64,000 bases of DNA from Micromonospora peucetia (GTDB taxonomy: Bacteria; Actinomycetota; Actinomycetes; Mycobacteriales; Micromonosporaceae), in contig NZ_FMIC01000002.1 of assembly GCF_900091625.1 (NCBI RefSeq), forward strand, positions 3,906,001 to 3,970,000, in the 5' to 3' direction. The translations under genes were made by a program, and so were the position numbers. Below are positions 27,611-36,572 of the stretch, piece after piece. Positions within the stretch are counted from its first letter, which is position 1, and every line of letters starts with the position of its first letter. The notes beneath the pieces were generated by a model. It did no database searches. It was not told the DNA's origin and saw only the letters and a program-made list of their open reading frames with translations.

Positions 27611-28060
27611 ATGCCGACCAACCCGGCTCAGGCACCGATGGTGCCGGCGCACGTGCTGCCGCACCGCACCCCCGCCCAGCTTCTTGCGGTGGCCCGGCAT
27701 GGGCTGGCCGAGGCCGCCCAGACCCGTCCCGACGGCCTTCGTTACGCGGCCGCCCACCTGGCCGCGCTCCGGGCAGCGGCGGCCGTGCTCGCCGCCCGGG
27801 CGCGTCCCGCCCCCACCCGCCGCAACCGGGTCACCAGCGTCTGGATCCTGCTCTCCGGCGTCGCCCCCGAGCTCGACGAGTGGGCCCGGTTCTTTGCCCT
27901 CGGCGCCGGCAAGCGGGCTGCCGCCGAGGCCGGCATCCCACGGGTCGTGACCGCCAGGGAGGCCGACGACCTGCTGCGTTCCGCCGAGCAGTTCGTCACG
28001 GTGGTGGAGACCGCACTCGGTGTGGTTCACCAACCGGCGCTCGACGGCCTTGCGGCCTGA
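27611..28060 (+). CDS. SAV_6107-family HEPN-domain protein in SOS operon
   Basis: A 149-residue helical protein of the actinobacterial SAV_6107 HEPN family. GLRYAAAHLAALRAAAAVLAA is the family core and contains Arg44-x4-His49, the Rx4-6H pattern that forms the active site of HEPN ribonucleases. GGAGGAG seven bases upstream of the ATG sets the start. It is the first gene after two LexA boxes, 80 bp before imuA', with no visible promoter between, so it should be induced by DNA damage together with the mutasome. RNase activity is inferred from the motif only. Confidence 0.82.
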   Translation: MPTNPAQAPMVPAHVLPHRTPAQLLAVARHGLAEAAQTRPDGLRYAAAHLAALRAAAAVLAARARPAPTRRNRVTSVWILLSGVAPELDEWARFFALGAGKRAAAEAGIPRVVTAREADDLLRSAEQFVTVVETALGVVHQPALDGLAA

Positions 28061-28140
28061 CCCGGTGCCGTCGCCCAGCCAGGTGGTGCCCGGGCGCCAC
28101 GCGCACGTCTGATCCGACAGCACGACAGGGGGTAGGTCCG

Positions 28141-28884
28141 ATGGCGGGCCGGATGGTGGTCGGCTCCGCCGCGCTGGCCGGTCTGGTGCGCCTGGCGAGC
28201 GCGCCGGATCCGGCGGGTGGTCACCGGGTGTTGCCGGTGGCCCCGGAGCTGACCGGGCTGCTGCCCAGCCGAGGGCTGCGGCGGGGCAGCACGATCGCGG
28301 TCGCCACCGGCCAACCCCGGCGCAACGGCGGCACCTCGCTGGTCCTGGCGCTGCTCGCCGAGGCGTCCCGGGCCGGCTCGTGGTGCGCCGTGGTCGGGGT
28401 CCCGACGTTCGGGGCGGGCGCTGCCGCCGAGTCGGGCATCGCCCTGGACCGGCTCGCCCTGGTGCCCCACCCGGGCCCGGAGTGGGCCACCGTCATCGCC
28501 GCGCTGATCGACGGGGTGGACGTCGTGGTCACCGCCGTGCCGACGGCGGTCTCCGCCTCGGTCGCCAACCGGCTGGCCGCCCGGGCCCGGCAGCGGGGCA
28601 GCGTCCTCGTCCCCTACGGGCGGTGGGATGGCGCGGACGTGACCCTCCAGGTGGTCCGGGGTGCCTGGGAAGGGCTCGGGCAGGGGCGGGGCCGGCTGCG
28701 CCGCCGCGAGGTCACCGTCTCCGCGCGCGGACGTGGGGCCGCGGCCCGCCCCAAGGAGATCAAGGTCTGGCTGCCCGGGGACGGGCTCACCCGGGTCATT
28801 CCCCGCTCCGCTCCCGCCGCCGTCGCCCCCGCATCCCCCGGTCCGTCCCGTCGTGGCGCGCTCACCCTGGTCGGTCCGAGGTGA
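28141..28884 (+). CDS. imuA': ImuA' mutasome accessory protein
   Basis: A 247-residue RecA-like protein without a recognisable Walker A site, as expected for actinobacterial ImuA'. Segments LTGLLPSRGLRRGSTIAVAT, LVLALLAEASRAGSWCAVVG and ALDRLALVPHPGPEW follow the RecA fold order. In mycobacteria ImuA' binds RecA and joins ImuB and DnaE2 in error-prone translesion synthesis. The ATG at 28141 follows GGGGGTAGG; upstream in-frame sequence belongs to the HEPN gene region. It ends in a GTGA overlap with imuB. Confidence 0.85.
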   Translation: MAGRMVVGSAALAGLVRLASAPDPAGGHRVLPVAPELTGLLPSRGLRRGSTIAVATGQPRRNGGTSLVLALLAEASRAGSWCAVVGVPTFGAGAAAESGIALDRLALVPHPGPEWATVIAALIDGVDVVVTAVPTAVSASVANRLAARARQRGSVLVPYGRWDGADVTLQVVRGAWEGLGQGRGRLRRREVTVSARGRGAAARPKEIKVWLPGDGLTRVIPRSAPAAVAPASPGPSRRGALTLVGPR

Positions 28885-30443
28885 CCGGCGCGCCCGTGCG
28901 GACCCTGCTGCTCTGGTGTCCGGACTGGCCGGTCCTCGCAGCGGAGATCGTCGACGGGGTGCCCGCCACCGACCCGGTCGCCGTGCTGCACGCCAACCGG
29001 GTGGTCGCCTGCTCCGAGCGGGCCCGCGCCGAGGGGGTGCGTCGAGGGCTGCGCAAACGGGAGGCGCAGGGGCGCTGCCCGCAGCTCACCGCCGTCGAGC
29101 ACGACCCCGGGCGGGACGCCCGGGCGTTCGAGCCGGTGGTCGCCGCCGTCGAGGAACTGGTCGCCGGCGTCGAGGTGGTACGCCCCGGCGCGTGCGCGGT
29201 GGCGGCCCGGGGGCCGAGCCGCTACCTCGGAGGCGAGGAGGCAGCCGCCGAGCGGATCGTCGAACACGTCGCCCAGGCCTGTGCGGTGGAGAGTCAGGTC
29301 GGCATCGCCGACGGGGTCTTCGCCGCCGGGCTGGCCGCCCGCGACGGACGGGTCGTTCCGCCCGGCGGGACACCGGGGTTCCTCGCCGACCTACCGGTCG
29401 AGGCGCTCGGTCGTCCGGTCCTGACCGACCTGCTGCGCCGGCTCGGCGTACGCACCCTGGGCGACTTCGCCGCGCTGCCCACCGGCGACGTACTGGCCCG
29501 GTTCGGCTTCGACGGCGCGCTGGCCCACCGACTGGCCGCCGGGCGGGACCACCGTCCGCTCGCCGTCCGGCAACCCCCGGTCGACCTCGCGGTCACCGCC
29601 GACCACGACGAGCCGCTCGACCGGGTCGACGCGGCGGCCTTCGCCGGCCGGGCGCTCGCCGAACGGCTACACGACCGGCTCGCCGCGTACGGGCTGGCCT
29701 GCACCCGTCTCGGCATCGAGGCGGTCACCGCGCACGGCCAGGAACTGCACCGGGTCTGGCGGCACGACGGGCTGCTCACCGCCGCGGCCATCGCCGACCG
29801 GGTGCGCTGGCAGCTCGACGGCTGGCTGTCCGGCAGCGCCGGCCGGGCCGGCACCCGACCGACCCGACCGACGGCGGGCATCATCCGGCTGCGGCTGGTT
29901 CCGGACGGAGTGATCGCGCAGGCCGGCCTGCAACCCGGCCTGTGGGGGGAGACCGGCGAGGAACGGGAGCGGGCGCACCGGGCGTTGAGCCGGGTGCAGG
30001 GCATCCTCGGTCCAGAGGCGGTGGTCACCGCGGTGCTCGGCGGCGGGCGCTCGCCGGCCGACCAGGTACGCCTGGTGCCGTGGGGCGACGAACGCCTTCC
30101 GGGCCGGCCCGTCCCGCCGCCGTGGCCCGGCCGGCTGCCGCCGCCCGCGCCGGCCGTGGTGCTGCCGGACCCGCTCGCCGCAGCCGTGCACGACGCCGTC
30201 GGCGAGCCGGTCGCGGTCAGCGCGCGGCTCCAGGTCAGCGCCGAGCCGGCCCGGCTGACCGTGGGCGCCGCCCGGCCGGTCGAGATCGTCGGCTGGGCCG
30301 GTCCGTGGCCGGTCGACGAGCGCTGGTGGGCACCGACCGAGGCCCGTCGTCGGGCCCGGTTCCAGGTCTGCCTGGCCGACGGTACGGCCCTGCTGCTCGC
30401 CGTCGAGGCCGGGCGGTGGCTGGTGGAGGCGATCTATGACTGA
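28881..30443 (+). CDS. imuB: ImuB, inactive Y-family polymerase adaptor
   Basis: A 520-residue Y-family-like protein. The usual metal-binding DxD near the N-terminus is replaced (TLLLWCPDWPVLA), so it should be catalytically dead. The palm, fingers and little-finger order is kept (ACSERARAEGVRRGLRKREA, LRRLGVRTLGDFAALP). In mycobacteria ImuB bridges the beta clamp, ImuA' and DnaE2. A helical C-terminal region with PLAAAVHDAVGEPVAV and the family end AGPWPVDERWW follows. Starts within imuA' (GTGA). Confidence 0.88.
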   Translation: MTGAPVRTLLLWCPDWPVLAAEIVDGVPATDPVAVLHANRVVACSERARAEGVRRGLRKREAQGRCPQLTAVEHDPGRDARAFEPVVAAVEELVAGVEVVRPGACAVAARGPSRYLGGEEAAAERIVEHVAQACAVESQVGIADGVFAAGLAARDGRVVPPGGTPGFLADLPVEALGRPVLTDLLRRLGVRTLGDFAALPTGDVLARFGFDGALAHRLAAGRDHRPLAVRQPPVDLAVTADHDEPLDRVDAAAFAGRALAERLHDRLAAYGLACTRLGIEAVTAHGQELHRVWRHDGLLTAAAIADRVRWQLDGWLSGSAGRAGTRPTRPTAGIIRLRLVPDGVIAQAGLQPGLWGETGEERERAHRALSRVQGILGPEAVVTAVLGGGRSPADQVRLVPWGDERLPGRPVPPPWPGRLPPPAPAVVLPDPLAAAVHDAVGEPVAVSARLQVSAEPARLTVGAARPVEIVGWAGPWPVDERWWAPTEARRRARFQVCLADGTALLLAVEAGRWLVEAIYD

Positions 30444-30609
30444 GCGCGCGGTCACCGGTCAACGCCCGCTCGGTCGGCTCGGTCGGGCCGGTCGGTCCGG
30501 TCGGGCCGGGTGGGGCATCGTCCTGCTGGTGGGGGACGAGGCCCGGCTGGTTGGCCGACCGACGCTGTCGAGCTGCCCCATTCACGGGACCACCGGCCAC
30601 CGGCCCCCG

Positions 30610-30657
30610 GATCTTGGAGAGTTGCGGCCCCTCCCGGGGCCGAAATCTTCCAAGATC
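30610..30657. repeat. 48-bp imperfect palindrome before dnaE2
   Basis: Outer arms GATCTTGGA and TCCAAGATC (9 bp) and inner arms GGCCCC and GGGGCC (6 bp, loop TCCC) are separated by partly matched 7-base segments. It lies 30 bp before the dnaE2 start codon. It recalls the GATCTTGCA ends of the 69-bp element but differs in length. It may be a hairpin controlling dnaE2 expression relative to imuB. Confidence 0.65.
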
Positions 30658-30686
30658 TCTCCGGCTCTCAGCTTGGAAGGGCTCGG

Positions 30687-33600
30687 ATGAGCTTCCACAA
30701 CCCGGAGCTGCCCTGGTCGGAGTTGGAGCGCGTGCTCTCCGGCCGGAGACCCGGAACCGGTCGATCGGGCACCGGCATGTCGGGCACGGGCACGCCGGGT
30801 GCGGGCGTGTCGGGTGCGGGCGTGTCGGAGGTGGGCCGAGCGGGCGCGGGTGTGTCTGGGGAGGGGCGGGGCGGCGGGAAGGGCGGCCGGGTGCGCGACG
30901 AGCGGCTCCTGCACGTGGTCGACCCGCTGGCCATGGACGCCGACGGCGGCGACTCTCCCGCCTGGAGCCGCAGGCGGGAGCACTACCGGCCGCCCGAGGT
31001 GGCTCGCCCCGATGACCCGGTCCCGTACGCCGAGCTGCACGCGCACACCAACTTCAGCTTCCTCGACGGCGCCAGCCACCCGGAGGAACTGGCCGAGGAG
31101 GCGGCCCGGCTGGGCCTCACCGCGCTCGCCGTCACCGACCACGACGGTTTCTACGGGGTGGTGCGCTTCGCCGAGGCGGCCCGCGCGCTGCACCTTCCGA
31201 CGATCTTCGGCGCCGAGCTCTCCCTGGATCTGCCCGGCCCGCAGAACGGCGAACCCGACCCGCTCGGCCGGCACCTGCTGCTCCTCGCCCACGGCCACGA
31301 GGGGTACGCCCGGCTGGCGACGACCATTGCCCGTGCCCAGCTGCGCGGCGGGGAGAAGGGCCGCCCGGTCTACGGCGGGCTGGAGGAGGTCGCCGCCGCA
31401 CTGCGCGACCACGTGCTGGTGCTCACCGGCTGCCGCAAGGGGCACGTGCCGGGGGCGCTGCTCACCGAGGGGGTGGACGCGGCGTCCCGCGAACTGGATC
31501 GGCTGACCGCCCTGTTCGGCGCGGAGACGGTGGCGGTGGAGCTGACCGACCACGGGCACCCGGTCGACGCCGACCGCAACGACGCGCTCGCCGAGCTGGC
31601 GGCGACGGCCGGCCTGCCCACGGTGGCCACCAACAACGTGCACTACGCCACCCCGGGCCGGCGGCGGCTGGCCACCACCGTCGCGGCCGTCCGGGCCCGG
31701 CGCAGCCTGGACGAGATCGACGGCTGGCTGCCCGCGGCCGGCACCGCCCACCTGCGCGGCGGCGCCGAGATGGCGGCCCGGTTCGCCGCCTACCCCGGGG
31801 CGGTGGCCCGGGCCGCCGAGTTCGGCGCCGAACTCGCCTTCGACCTCCAACTGGTCGCGCCCCGGCTGCCGGCGTACCCGGTGCCGCCCGGGCACACCGA
31901 GATGAGCTGGCTGCGCCACCTGACCGCGCAGGGGGCACAGGAGCGCTACGGCCCGCCCGAGGCACACCCGAGGGCGTACGCGCAGCTCGACCACGAGCTG
32001 AACATGATCGAGGAGTTGGGCTTCCCCGGCTACTTCCTGGTGGTCTACGACATCGTCGCCTTCTGCCGCGAGCAGGACATCTACTGCCAGGGTCGGGGCT
32101 CGGCGGCCAACTCGGCGGTCTGCTACGCGCTGCGGATCACCAACGTGGACGCCGTCCGGCACCGGCTGCTCTTCGAGCGCTTCCTCGCTCCGGAGCGCGA
32201 CGGCCCGCCGGACATCGACGTGGACATCGAGTCCGACCGCCGGGAGGAGGTGATCCAGCACGTCTACACCCGCTACGGCCGGGAGCACGCCGCCCAGGTC
32301 GCCAACGTCATCTCGTACCGGCCCCGCTCGGCGGTGCGGGACGTGGCCAGGGCGTTCGGGTTCTCGCCCGGCCAGCAGGACGCCTGGAGCAAGCAGATCG
32401 ACCGCTGGGGGGCCGTGGCACCCGTCGACGTGGCGGACATCCCCGAGCAGGTGGTCGCGTACGCCAACGAGTTGCAGACCTTTCCCCGGCACCTGGGCAT
32501 CCACTCCGGCGGCATGGTGATCTGCGACCGGCCGGTGATCGAGGTGTGCCCGGTGGAGTGGGGGCGGATGCCGGGCCGCAGCGTGCTCCAGTGGGACAAG
32601 GACGACTGCGCCGCCGTCGGCCTGGTCAAGTTCGACCTGCTCGGGCTCGGCATGCTCTCCGCGCTGCACTACGGCTACGACATGATCGGGACGAGCCTGG
32701 ACCTCGGCGACATGACGCTGGACGACCCCGAGGTCTACGACATGCTCTGCCGGGCCGACTCGGTCGGGGTGTTCCAGGTGGAGAGCCGCGCCCAGATGGC
32801 CACCCTGCCCCGGCTGAAGCCCCGCGAGTTCTACGACCTGGTGGTCGAGGTGGCGCTGATCCGGCCCGGCCCGATCCAGGGCGGCTCGGTGCACCCGTAC
32901 ATCCGGCGCCGCAACGGCCAGGAGCCGGTGACCTACCCGCACCCGCTGATGCGCAACGCGCTGGAGAAGACCCTCGGTGTGCCGCTGTTCCAGGAGCAGC
33001 TGATGCAGCTCGCCATCGACCTGGCCGGCTTCGACGCCGCCGGGGCCGACCAGTTGCGCCGGGCGATGGGCGCCAAGCGCTCCGCCGAGCGGATGGCCAG
33101 CATCGCCGACCGGCTCTACGCGGGCATGGCCGAGCGGGGCATCACCGGCGAGCTGGCCGACGACGTCTACCACAAGCTCTCCGCGTTCGCCAGCTACGGC
33201 TTCCCGGAGAGCCACGCGATGAGCTTCGCCTACCTGGTCTACGCCAGCTCCTGGCTCAAGCGCTACCACCCGGGGCCGTTCCTGGCGGCGTTGCTCAACG
33301 CCCAGCCGATGGGCTTCTACTCGCCGCAGACCCTGGTCGACGACGCCCGCCGGCACGGGGTGCGGGTGCGTCGGCCGGACATCAACGCCAGTGGGGCGAA
33401 GGCGGTGCTGGAGTCCACCCCGCGGACCCGTTGGGGCAGCGCGCCGGGGGAGCCGCCGCACGCCTGGGGGCTGGACGGGCCGGCCGTGCGGCTCGGGCTC
33501 TCCGCCGTGCGTACCCTCGGCGACGGGGTGGCCGAGCGGATCGTGGCGGAACGGGTGGCGCGTGGGCCGTACCGCGACATGCCGGACCTGGCCCGGCGGG

Positions 33601-34181
33601 TGGGTCTCACCGCCGCGCAGTTGGAGGCGCTGGCCACCGCGGACGCCTTCGCCTGTTTCGGGCTGTCCCGGCGGCAGGCCCTCTGGGCCGCCGGCGCGGC
33701 GGCCCAGGACCGGCCGGGCCGACTGCCGGGCACGGTGACCGGCACAGCCGCGCCCACCCTGCCCGGGATGGAGGCGGTGGACCGGCTGGTCGCCGACGTC
33801 TGGGCGACCGGGCTGTCGCCGGAGAGCCACCCGGCCCGCTTCATCCGCCCCCGGCTGGATGCCATCGGCGCGGTGCCGATCGCCCGGCTCGGCCGGGTGG
33901 AGCCGGGGCAGCGTGTCCGGGTCGGTGGGATCGTCACCCACCGGCAGCGGCCCGCGACCGCCGGCGGGGTCACCTTCCTCAACCTGGAGGACGAGACGGG
34001 GATGCTCAATGTCACCTGCTCCCCGGGCCTGTGGCAGCGCTACCGTCGAGTGGCCCGCACCAGCGCCGCACTGGTGGTGCGGGGCCGGTTGCAGCGGCAC
34101 GAGGGAGTGATCAACCTCACTGCCGACCGGCTGGACGCGATCGAACCGCCGGTCAGCCCGGCCTCGCGCGACTTTCGCTGA
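30687..34181 (+). CDS. dnaE2: error-prone DNA polymerase III alpha subunit DnaE2
   Basis: A 1164-residue C-family polymerase for damage-induced mutagenesis. Order: N-terminal MSFHNPELPWSELERVLSGR, PHP domain (YAELHAHTNFSFLDGAS), palm with the catalytic acids in PPDIDVDIESDRREEVI, fingers with the Gly-rich GRGSAANSAVCYAL, and a C-terminal OB fold (VGGIVTHRQRPATAGGVTFLNLED). The ATG has GGAAGG six bases upstream. Residues 23-62 are eight pentapeptide repeats (GTGMS/GAGVS type), an insertion before the conserved DGGDSPAWSRRRE block, encoded by 15-bp tandem repeats. Fourth gene of the SOS operon, about 240 bp after imuB. Confidence 0.95.
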   Translation: MSFHNPELPWSELERVLSGRRPGTGRSGTGMSGTGTPGAGVSGAGVSEVGRAGAGVSGEGRGGGKGGRVRDERLLHVVDPLAMDADGGDSPAWSRRREHYRPPEVARPDDPVPYAELHAHTNFSFLDGASHPEELAEEAARLGLTALAVTDHDGFYGVVRFAEAARALHLPTIFGAELSLDLPGPQNGEPDPLGRHLLLLAHGHEGYARLATTIARAQLRGGEKGRPVYGGLEEVAAALRDHVLVLTGCRKGHVPGALLTEGVDAASRELDRLTALFGAETVAVELTDHGHPVDADRNDALAELAATAGLPTVATNNVHYATPGRRRLATTVAAVRARRSLDEIDGWLPAAGTAHLRGGAEMAARFAAYPGAVARAAEFGAELAFDLQLVAPRLPAYPVPPGHTEMSWLRHLTAQGAQERYGPPEAHPRAYAQLDHELNMIEELGFPGYFLVVYDIVAFCREQDIYCQGRGSAANSAVCYALRITNVDAVRHRLLFERFLAPERDGPPDIDVDIESDRREEVIQHVYTRYGREHAAQVANVISYRPRSAVRDVARAFGFSPGQQDAWSKQIDRWGAVAPVDVADIPEQVVAYANELQTFPRHLGIHSGGMVICDRPVIEVCPVEWGRMPGRSVLQWDKDDCAAVGLVKFDLLGLGMLSALHYGYDMIGTSLDLGDMTLDDPEVYDMLCRADSVGVFQVESRAQMATLPRLKPREFYDLVVEVALIRPGPIQGGSVHPYIRRRNGQEPVTYPHPLMRNALEKTLGVPLFQEQLMQLAIDLAGFDAAGADQLRRAMGAKRSAERMASIADRLYAGMAERGITGELADDVYHKLSAFASYGFPESHAMSFAYLVYASSWLKRYHPGPFLAALLNAQPMGFYSPQTLVDDARRHGVRVRRPDINASGAKAVLESTPRTRWGSAPGEPPHAWGLDGPAVRLGLSAVRTLGDGVAERIVAERVARGPYRDMPDLARRVGLTAAQLEALATADAFACFGLSRRQALWAAGAAAQDRPGRLPGTVTGTAAPTLPGMEAVDRLVADVWATGLSPESHPARFIRPRLDAIGAVPIARLGRVEPGQRVRVGGIVTHRQRPATAGGVTFLNLEDETGMLNVTCSPGLWQRYRRVARTSAALVVRGRLQRHEGVINLTADRLDAIEPPVSPASRDFR
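30753..30872. repeat. eight 15-bp repeats in the dnaE2 N-terminus
   Basis: In-frame minisatellite giving GTGRS, GTGMS, GTGTP, GAGVS, GAGVS, EVGRA, GAGVS, GEGRG. The length can change without frameshift. Confidence 0.8.
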
Positions 34182-34281
34182 CGCGAGTGATCCACATTAC
34201 GGTTTTCCGCGCCCGGCGGAGGGACAATCCAGCTCGCGCAGGCAGAGTGGCCCGCGCGAGCACGAGGGGGACGAACGATCA

Positions 34282-34455
34282 ATGGGTAACAACGAGCACA
34301 GCGGCGGGGTGGCGAACTCCCGGCGGACCCGGCTCAACGCCGGTTGGACCCCGAGCCACCACATCGAGCCGCGCGAGTACGAGATCGTCGAGGGCCCGGT
34401 GGCCAACGCCCTGCGGTCGCGGGCCGAGGACGACGCCGTCGCTGGCGAGTCCTGA
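34282..34455 (+). CDS. small conserved-looking protein, 57 residues
   Basis: Starts MGNNEHSGGVANSRRTRL, includes WTPSHHIEPREYEIVEGPVA and ends in an acidic tail. GAGGGGG lies about a dozen bases upstream of the ATG. Composition and codon use look coding, and the protein has no membrane span. I do not recognise the family. It stands alone between dnaE2 and the methyltransferase gene, with its own 100-bp upstream region. Confidence 0.6.
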   Translation: MGNNEHSGGVANSRRTRLNAGWTPSHHIEPREYEIVEGPVANALRSRAEDDAVAGES

Positions 34456-34458
34456 CCT

Positions 34459-34524
34459 CCCACCCGGGCGCGTCCGCGGAGTTGGCCGGGCGTGTCCGCA
34501 CCTCCCCACCCGGGCGCGTCCGCG
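34459..34524. repeat. 20-bp direct repeat
   Basis: CCCACCCGGGCGCGTCCGCG occurs at 34459-34478 and 34505-34524, 46 bp apart, in the gap before the methyltransferase gene. No function can be assigned. Confidence 0.7.
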
Positions 34525-34590
34525 CGGAGCCGGCCGGGTCGCCGCAGGTGCGGCTCGGTGGGGCTGGACCGGGTGACTAGGCTCGACCAG

Positions 34591-35337
34591 GTGGAGCAGA
34601 CCCCAGGCCGGCTCGCCGGGCCGCCGCTGACCCCCCGTACCGCCGTGATCTGGTCGGTGCTGCGCGCCGAGCTGGAGCGTCGCGCCGGCACCGCGCTGAC
34701 CGTGCTCGACGTCGGCGGCGGCACAGGCGGCTTCGCCGTGCCGCTCGCCCAGGCCGGGCACCGGGTCACCGTGGTCGACGCCAGTCCCGACGCGCTCGCC
34801 GCGCTGACCCGCCGGGCCGCGGAGGCCGGCGTGGCCGAGCGGGTCCGGGCCGTGCAGGGCGACGGCGACGCGCTCGCCGGCCTGGTCGAGCCGGGCAGTG
34901 CCGACCTGGTGCTCTGTCATGCCGTGCTGGAGGTTGTCGACGATCCGGCGGCGGTGGTGGCGGCGCTGGTCGCCGCGCTGCGCCCGGGCGGCGCGGCGAG
35001 CGTGCTGGTCGCCGGCCGGTCCGCCGCGGTGCTCGGCCGGGCGATGAACGGGCACCTGGACGTCGCCGCCGTGCTGGCGGCCGATCCGGTCGGCGCCGCC
35101 GGCGCCCGGGACACACTGCGCCGGCGCTACGACGCCGACGGCGCCGCCGCGCTGCTCGGCGCCGCCGGGCTCGTGGTCGAGGAGATCCACGGCGTACGCG
35201 TGCTCGCCGACCTCCTCCCCGCCGCCGTCGCCGACGGCCAGCCGGCCGCCCTGGTCGAGTTGGAGCGGGCGCTCGCCGCGCAGGCGCCCTGGCGGGACCT
35301 CGCCGCCCAACTGCACCTCTTCGCCCGCCGCCCGTGA
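34591..35337 (+). CDS. class I SAM-dependent methyltransferase
   Basis: A 248-residue Rossmann methyltransferase. Motif I is VLDVGGGTGGFAVPLA, with VTVVDASPDAL and the ADLVLCHAVLEVVDDP post-II segment. C-terminal ...AQLHLFARRP. Substrate unknown. The GTG at 34591 is preceded by TAGGCT (34578-34583) and seven bases, suggesting a leaderless mRNA. It overlaps the next gene as GTGA, so the two should be coupled. Confidence 0.85.
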   Translation: MEQTPGRLAGPPLTPRTAVIWSVLRAELERRAGTALTVLDVGGGTGGFAVPLAQAGHRVTVVDASPDALAALTRRAAEAGVAERVRAVQGDGDALAGLVEPGSADLVLCHAVLEVVDDPAAVVAALVAALRPGGAASVLVAGRSAAVLGRAMNGHLDVAAVLAADPVGAAGARDTLRRRYDADGAAALLGAAGLVVEEIHGVRVLADLLPAAVADGQPAALVELERALAAQAPWRDLAAQLHLFARRP

Positions 35338-36485
35338 CCGACCCGCTGGAGATCGTCGGGCCGCGCTACGGCGACAGCAGTCTCGCCGACATCCTGCCCG
35401 CCGCGCTCGCGGTGCTCGGTGTGCCCGGCGCCACCGACGCGCTCGGGCTGGGCGCCGCGCTGCCGGGGGTACGCCGGATCGCGGTGCTGCTCGTCGACGG
35501 TCTCGGCTGGCACCAGATCCCGACCGCCGCGCCGTACGCGCCGACCCTGGCGGGGCTCGCCGCGACCGCCGGCCGGCCGCTGACCTCCGGCTTCCCGTCG
35601 ACCACGCCGACCAGCCTGGTGACGCTGGGCACCGGTGTCGCACCCGGCGTGCACGGCGTGCTCGGTTTCACCGTGCGGGTGCCCGGGACCGACCGGGTGC
35701 TCAACCACATCGAGTGGACGGCCGACCCGGCGCCGCTGCGCTGGCAACCGGTCCGTACCCAGCTGGAACGGGCCCGGGCCGCCGGGGTCGCGGTGACGGT
35801 GGTGAGTCGACCGGAGTTCGGCGGCAGTGGTCTGACACTGGCCGCCAACCGGGGCGGCGACTACCGCGGCGCGGCCGGCGTCGACGCGCTCGCCGAGCGG
35901 ATGCTCGCCGCCCTGGCCGCCGGGCCGGGGCCCACGCTGGTCTCCGGCTACCACCCCGACCTGGACCGGCACGGCCACCTCACGGGCGTCGACTCGGCAC
36001 CCTGGCGGATCGCCGCGGCCGAGGTGGACCGGCTGCTCGCCCGGCTCGTCGACGGGCTGCCACGCGACGCCGCGCTGCTGGTCACCGCCGACCACGGCCA
36101 GCTCGACGTGCCGGCCGGGGACCGCTTCGACCTGGACACCGACCCCCGGCTGCGGGCCGGGCTGGAGGTGGTCGCCGGGGAACCCCGGGTCCGCTACCTG
36201 CACGTCACCCCGGGCGCCCTGGACGACGTCGTGGCCGCCTGGTCGACGGTGCTCGGGGCGGCGGCCCGGGTCCGTACCCGCGACGAGGTGGTGGCCGCCG
36301 GCTGGTTCGGCCCGGTGGCGGAGGAGCATCTGTCGCGCATCGGCGACGTGGTGGTGATCTGCAACGCCACGTACGCGGTGACGGCCTCCCGGTCGGAGCC
36401 GCCCGCGGTGTCCCGGCTGGTGGGGTACCACGGGGCGGACACGGCGGCCGAGATGACCATTCCGCTGCTGGTCGTACGCGGCTGA
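35334..36485 (+). CDS. alkaline phosphatase-fold nucleotide pyrophosphatase/phosphodiesterase
   Basis: A 383-residue hydrolase of the alkaline-phosphatase superfamily. RIAVLLVDGLGWHQ gives the first metal Asp, FPSTTPTSLVTLGTG the nucleophilic Thr, YHPDLDRHGHLTG and LLVTADHGQLDV the remaining metal ligands. The family cleaves phosphodiester or pyrophosphate bonds of nucleotides. No clear signal peptide, so it is probably cytoplasmic. Coupled to the methyltransferase by GTGA overlap, which suggests a shared but unknown pathway. Confidence 0.87.
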   Translation: MTDPLEIVGPRYGDSSLADILPAALAVLGVPGATDALGLGAALPGVRRIAVLLVDGLGWHQIPTAAPYAPTLAGLAATAGRPLTSGFPSTTPTSLVTLGTGVAPGVHGVLGFTVRVPGTDRVLNHIEWTADPAPLRWQPVRTQLERARAAGVAVTVVSRPEFGGSGLTLAANRGGDYRGAAGVDALAERMLAALAAGPGPTLVSGYHPDLDRHGHLTGVDSAPWRIAAAEVDRLLARLVDGLPRDAALLVTADHGQLDVPAGDRFDLDTDPRLRAGLEVVAGEPRVRYLHVTPGALDDVVAAWSTVLGAAARVRTRDEVVAAGWFGPVAEEHLSRIGDVVVICNATYAVTASRSEPPAVSRLVGYHGADTAAEMTIPLLVVRG

Positions 36486-36572
36486 CCGGACCGGTGTCCC
36501 GCCTGCCGCGCGGGGCGGTCGCTGGCCCGCCGGGCGATCGGGCTCAGCGGTTCGCGGAGCGCGCCGCCGTGC

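Noticed and set aside
27319..28140. Longer ImuA' starting far upstream
   Set aside because: The extension overlaps the HEPN gene in another frame and the leader hairpin; the family starts at 28141.
30582..34100. Very long (1172-codon) minus-strand frame opposite dnaE2
   Set aside because: Shadow of a GC-rich gene; His/Gly/Arg/Val-rich with no protein-like segments.
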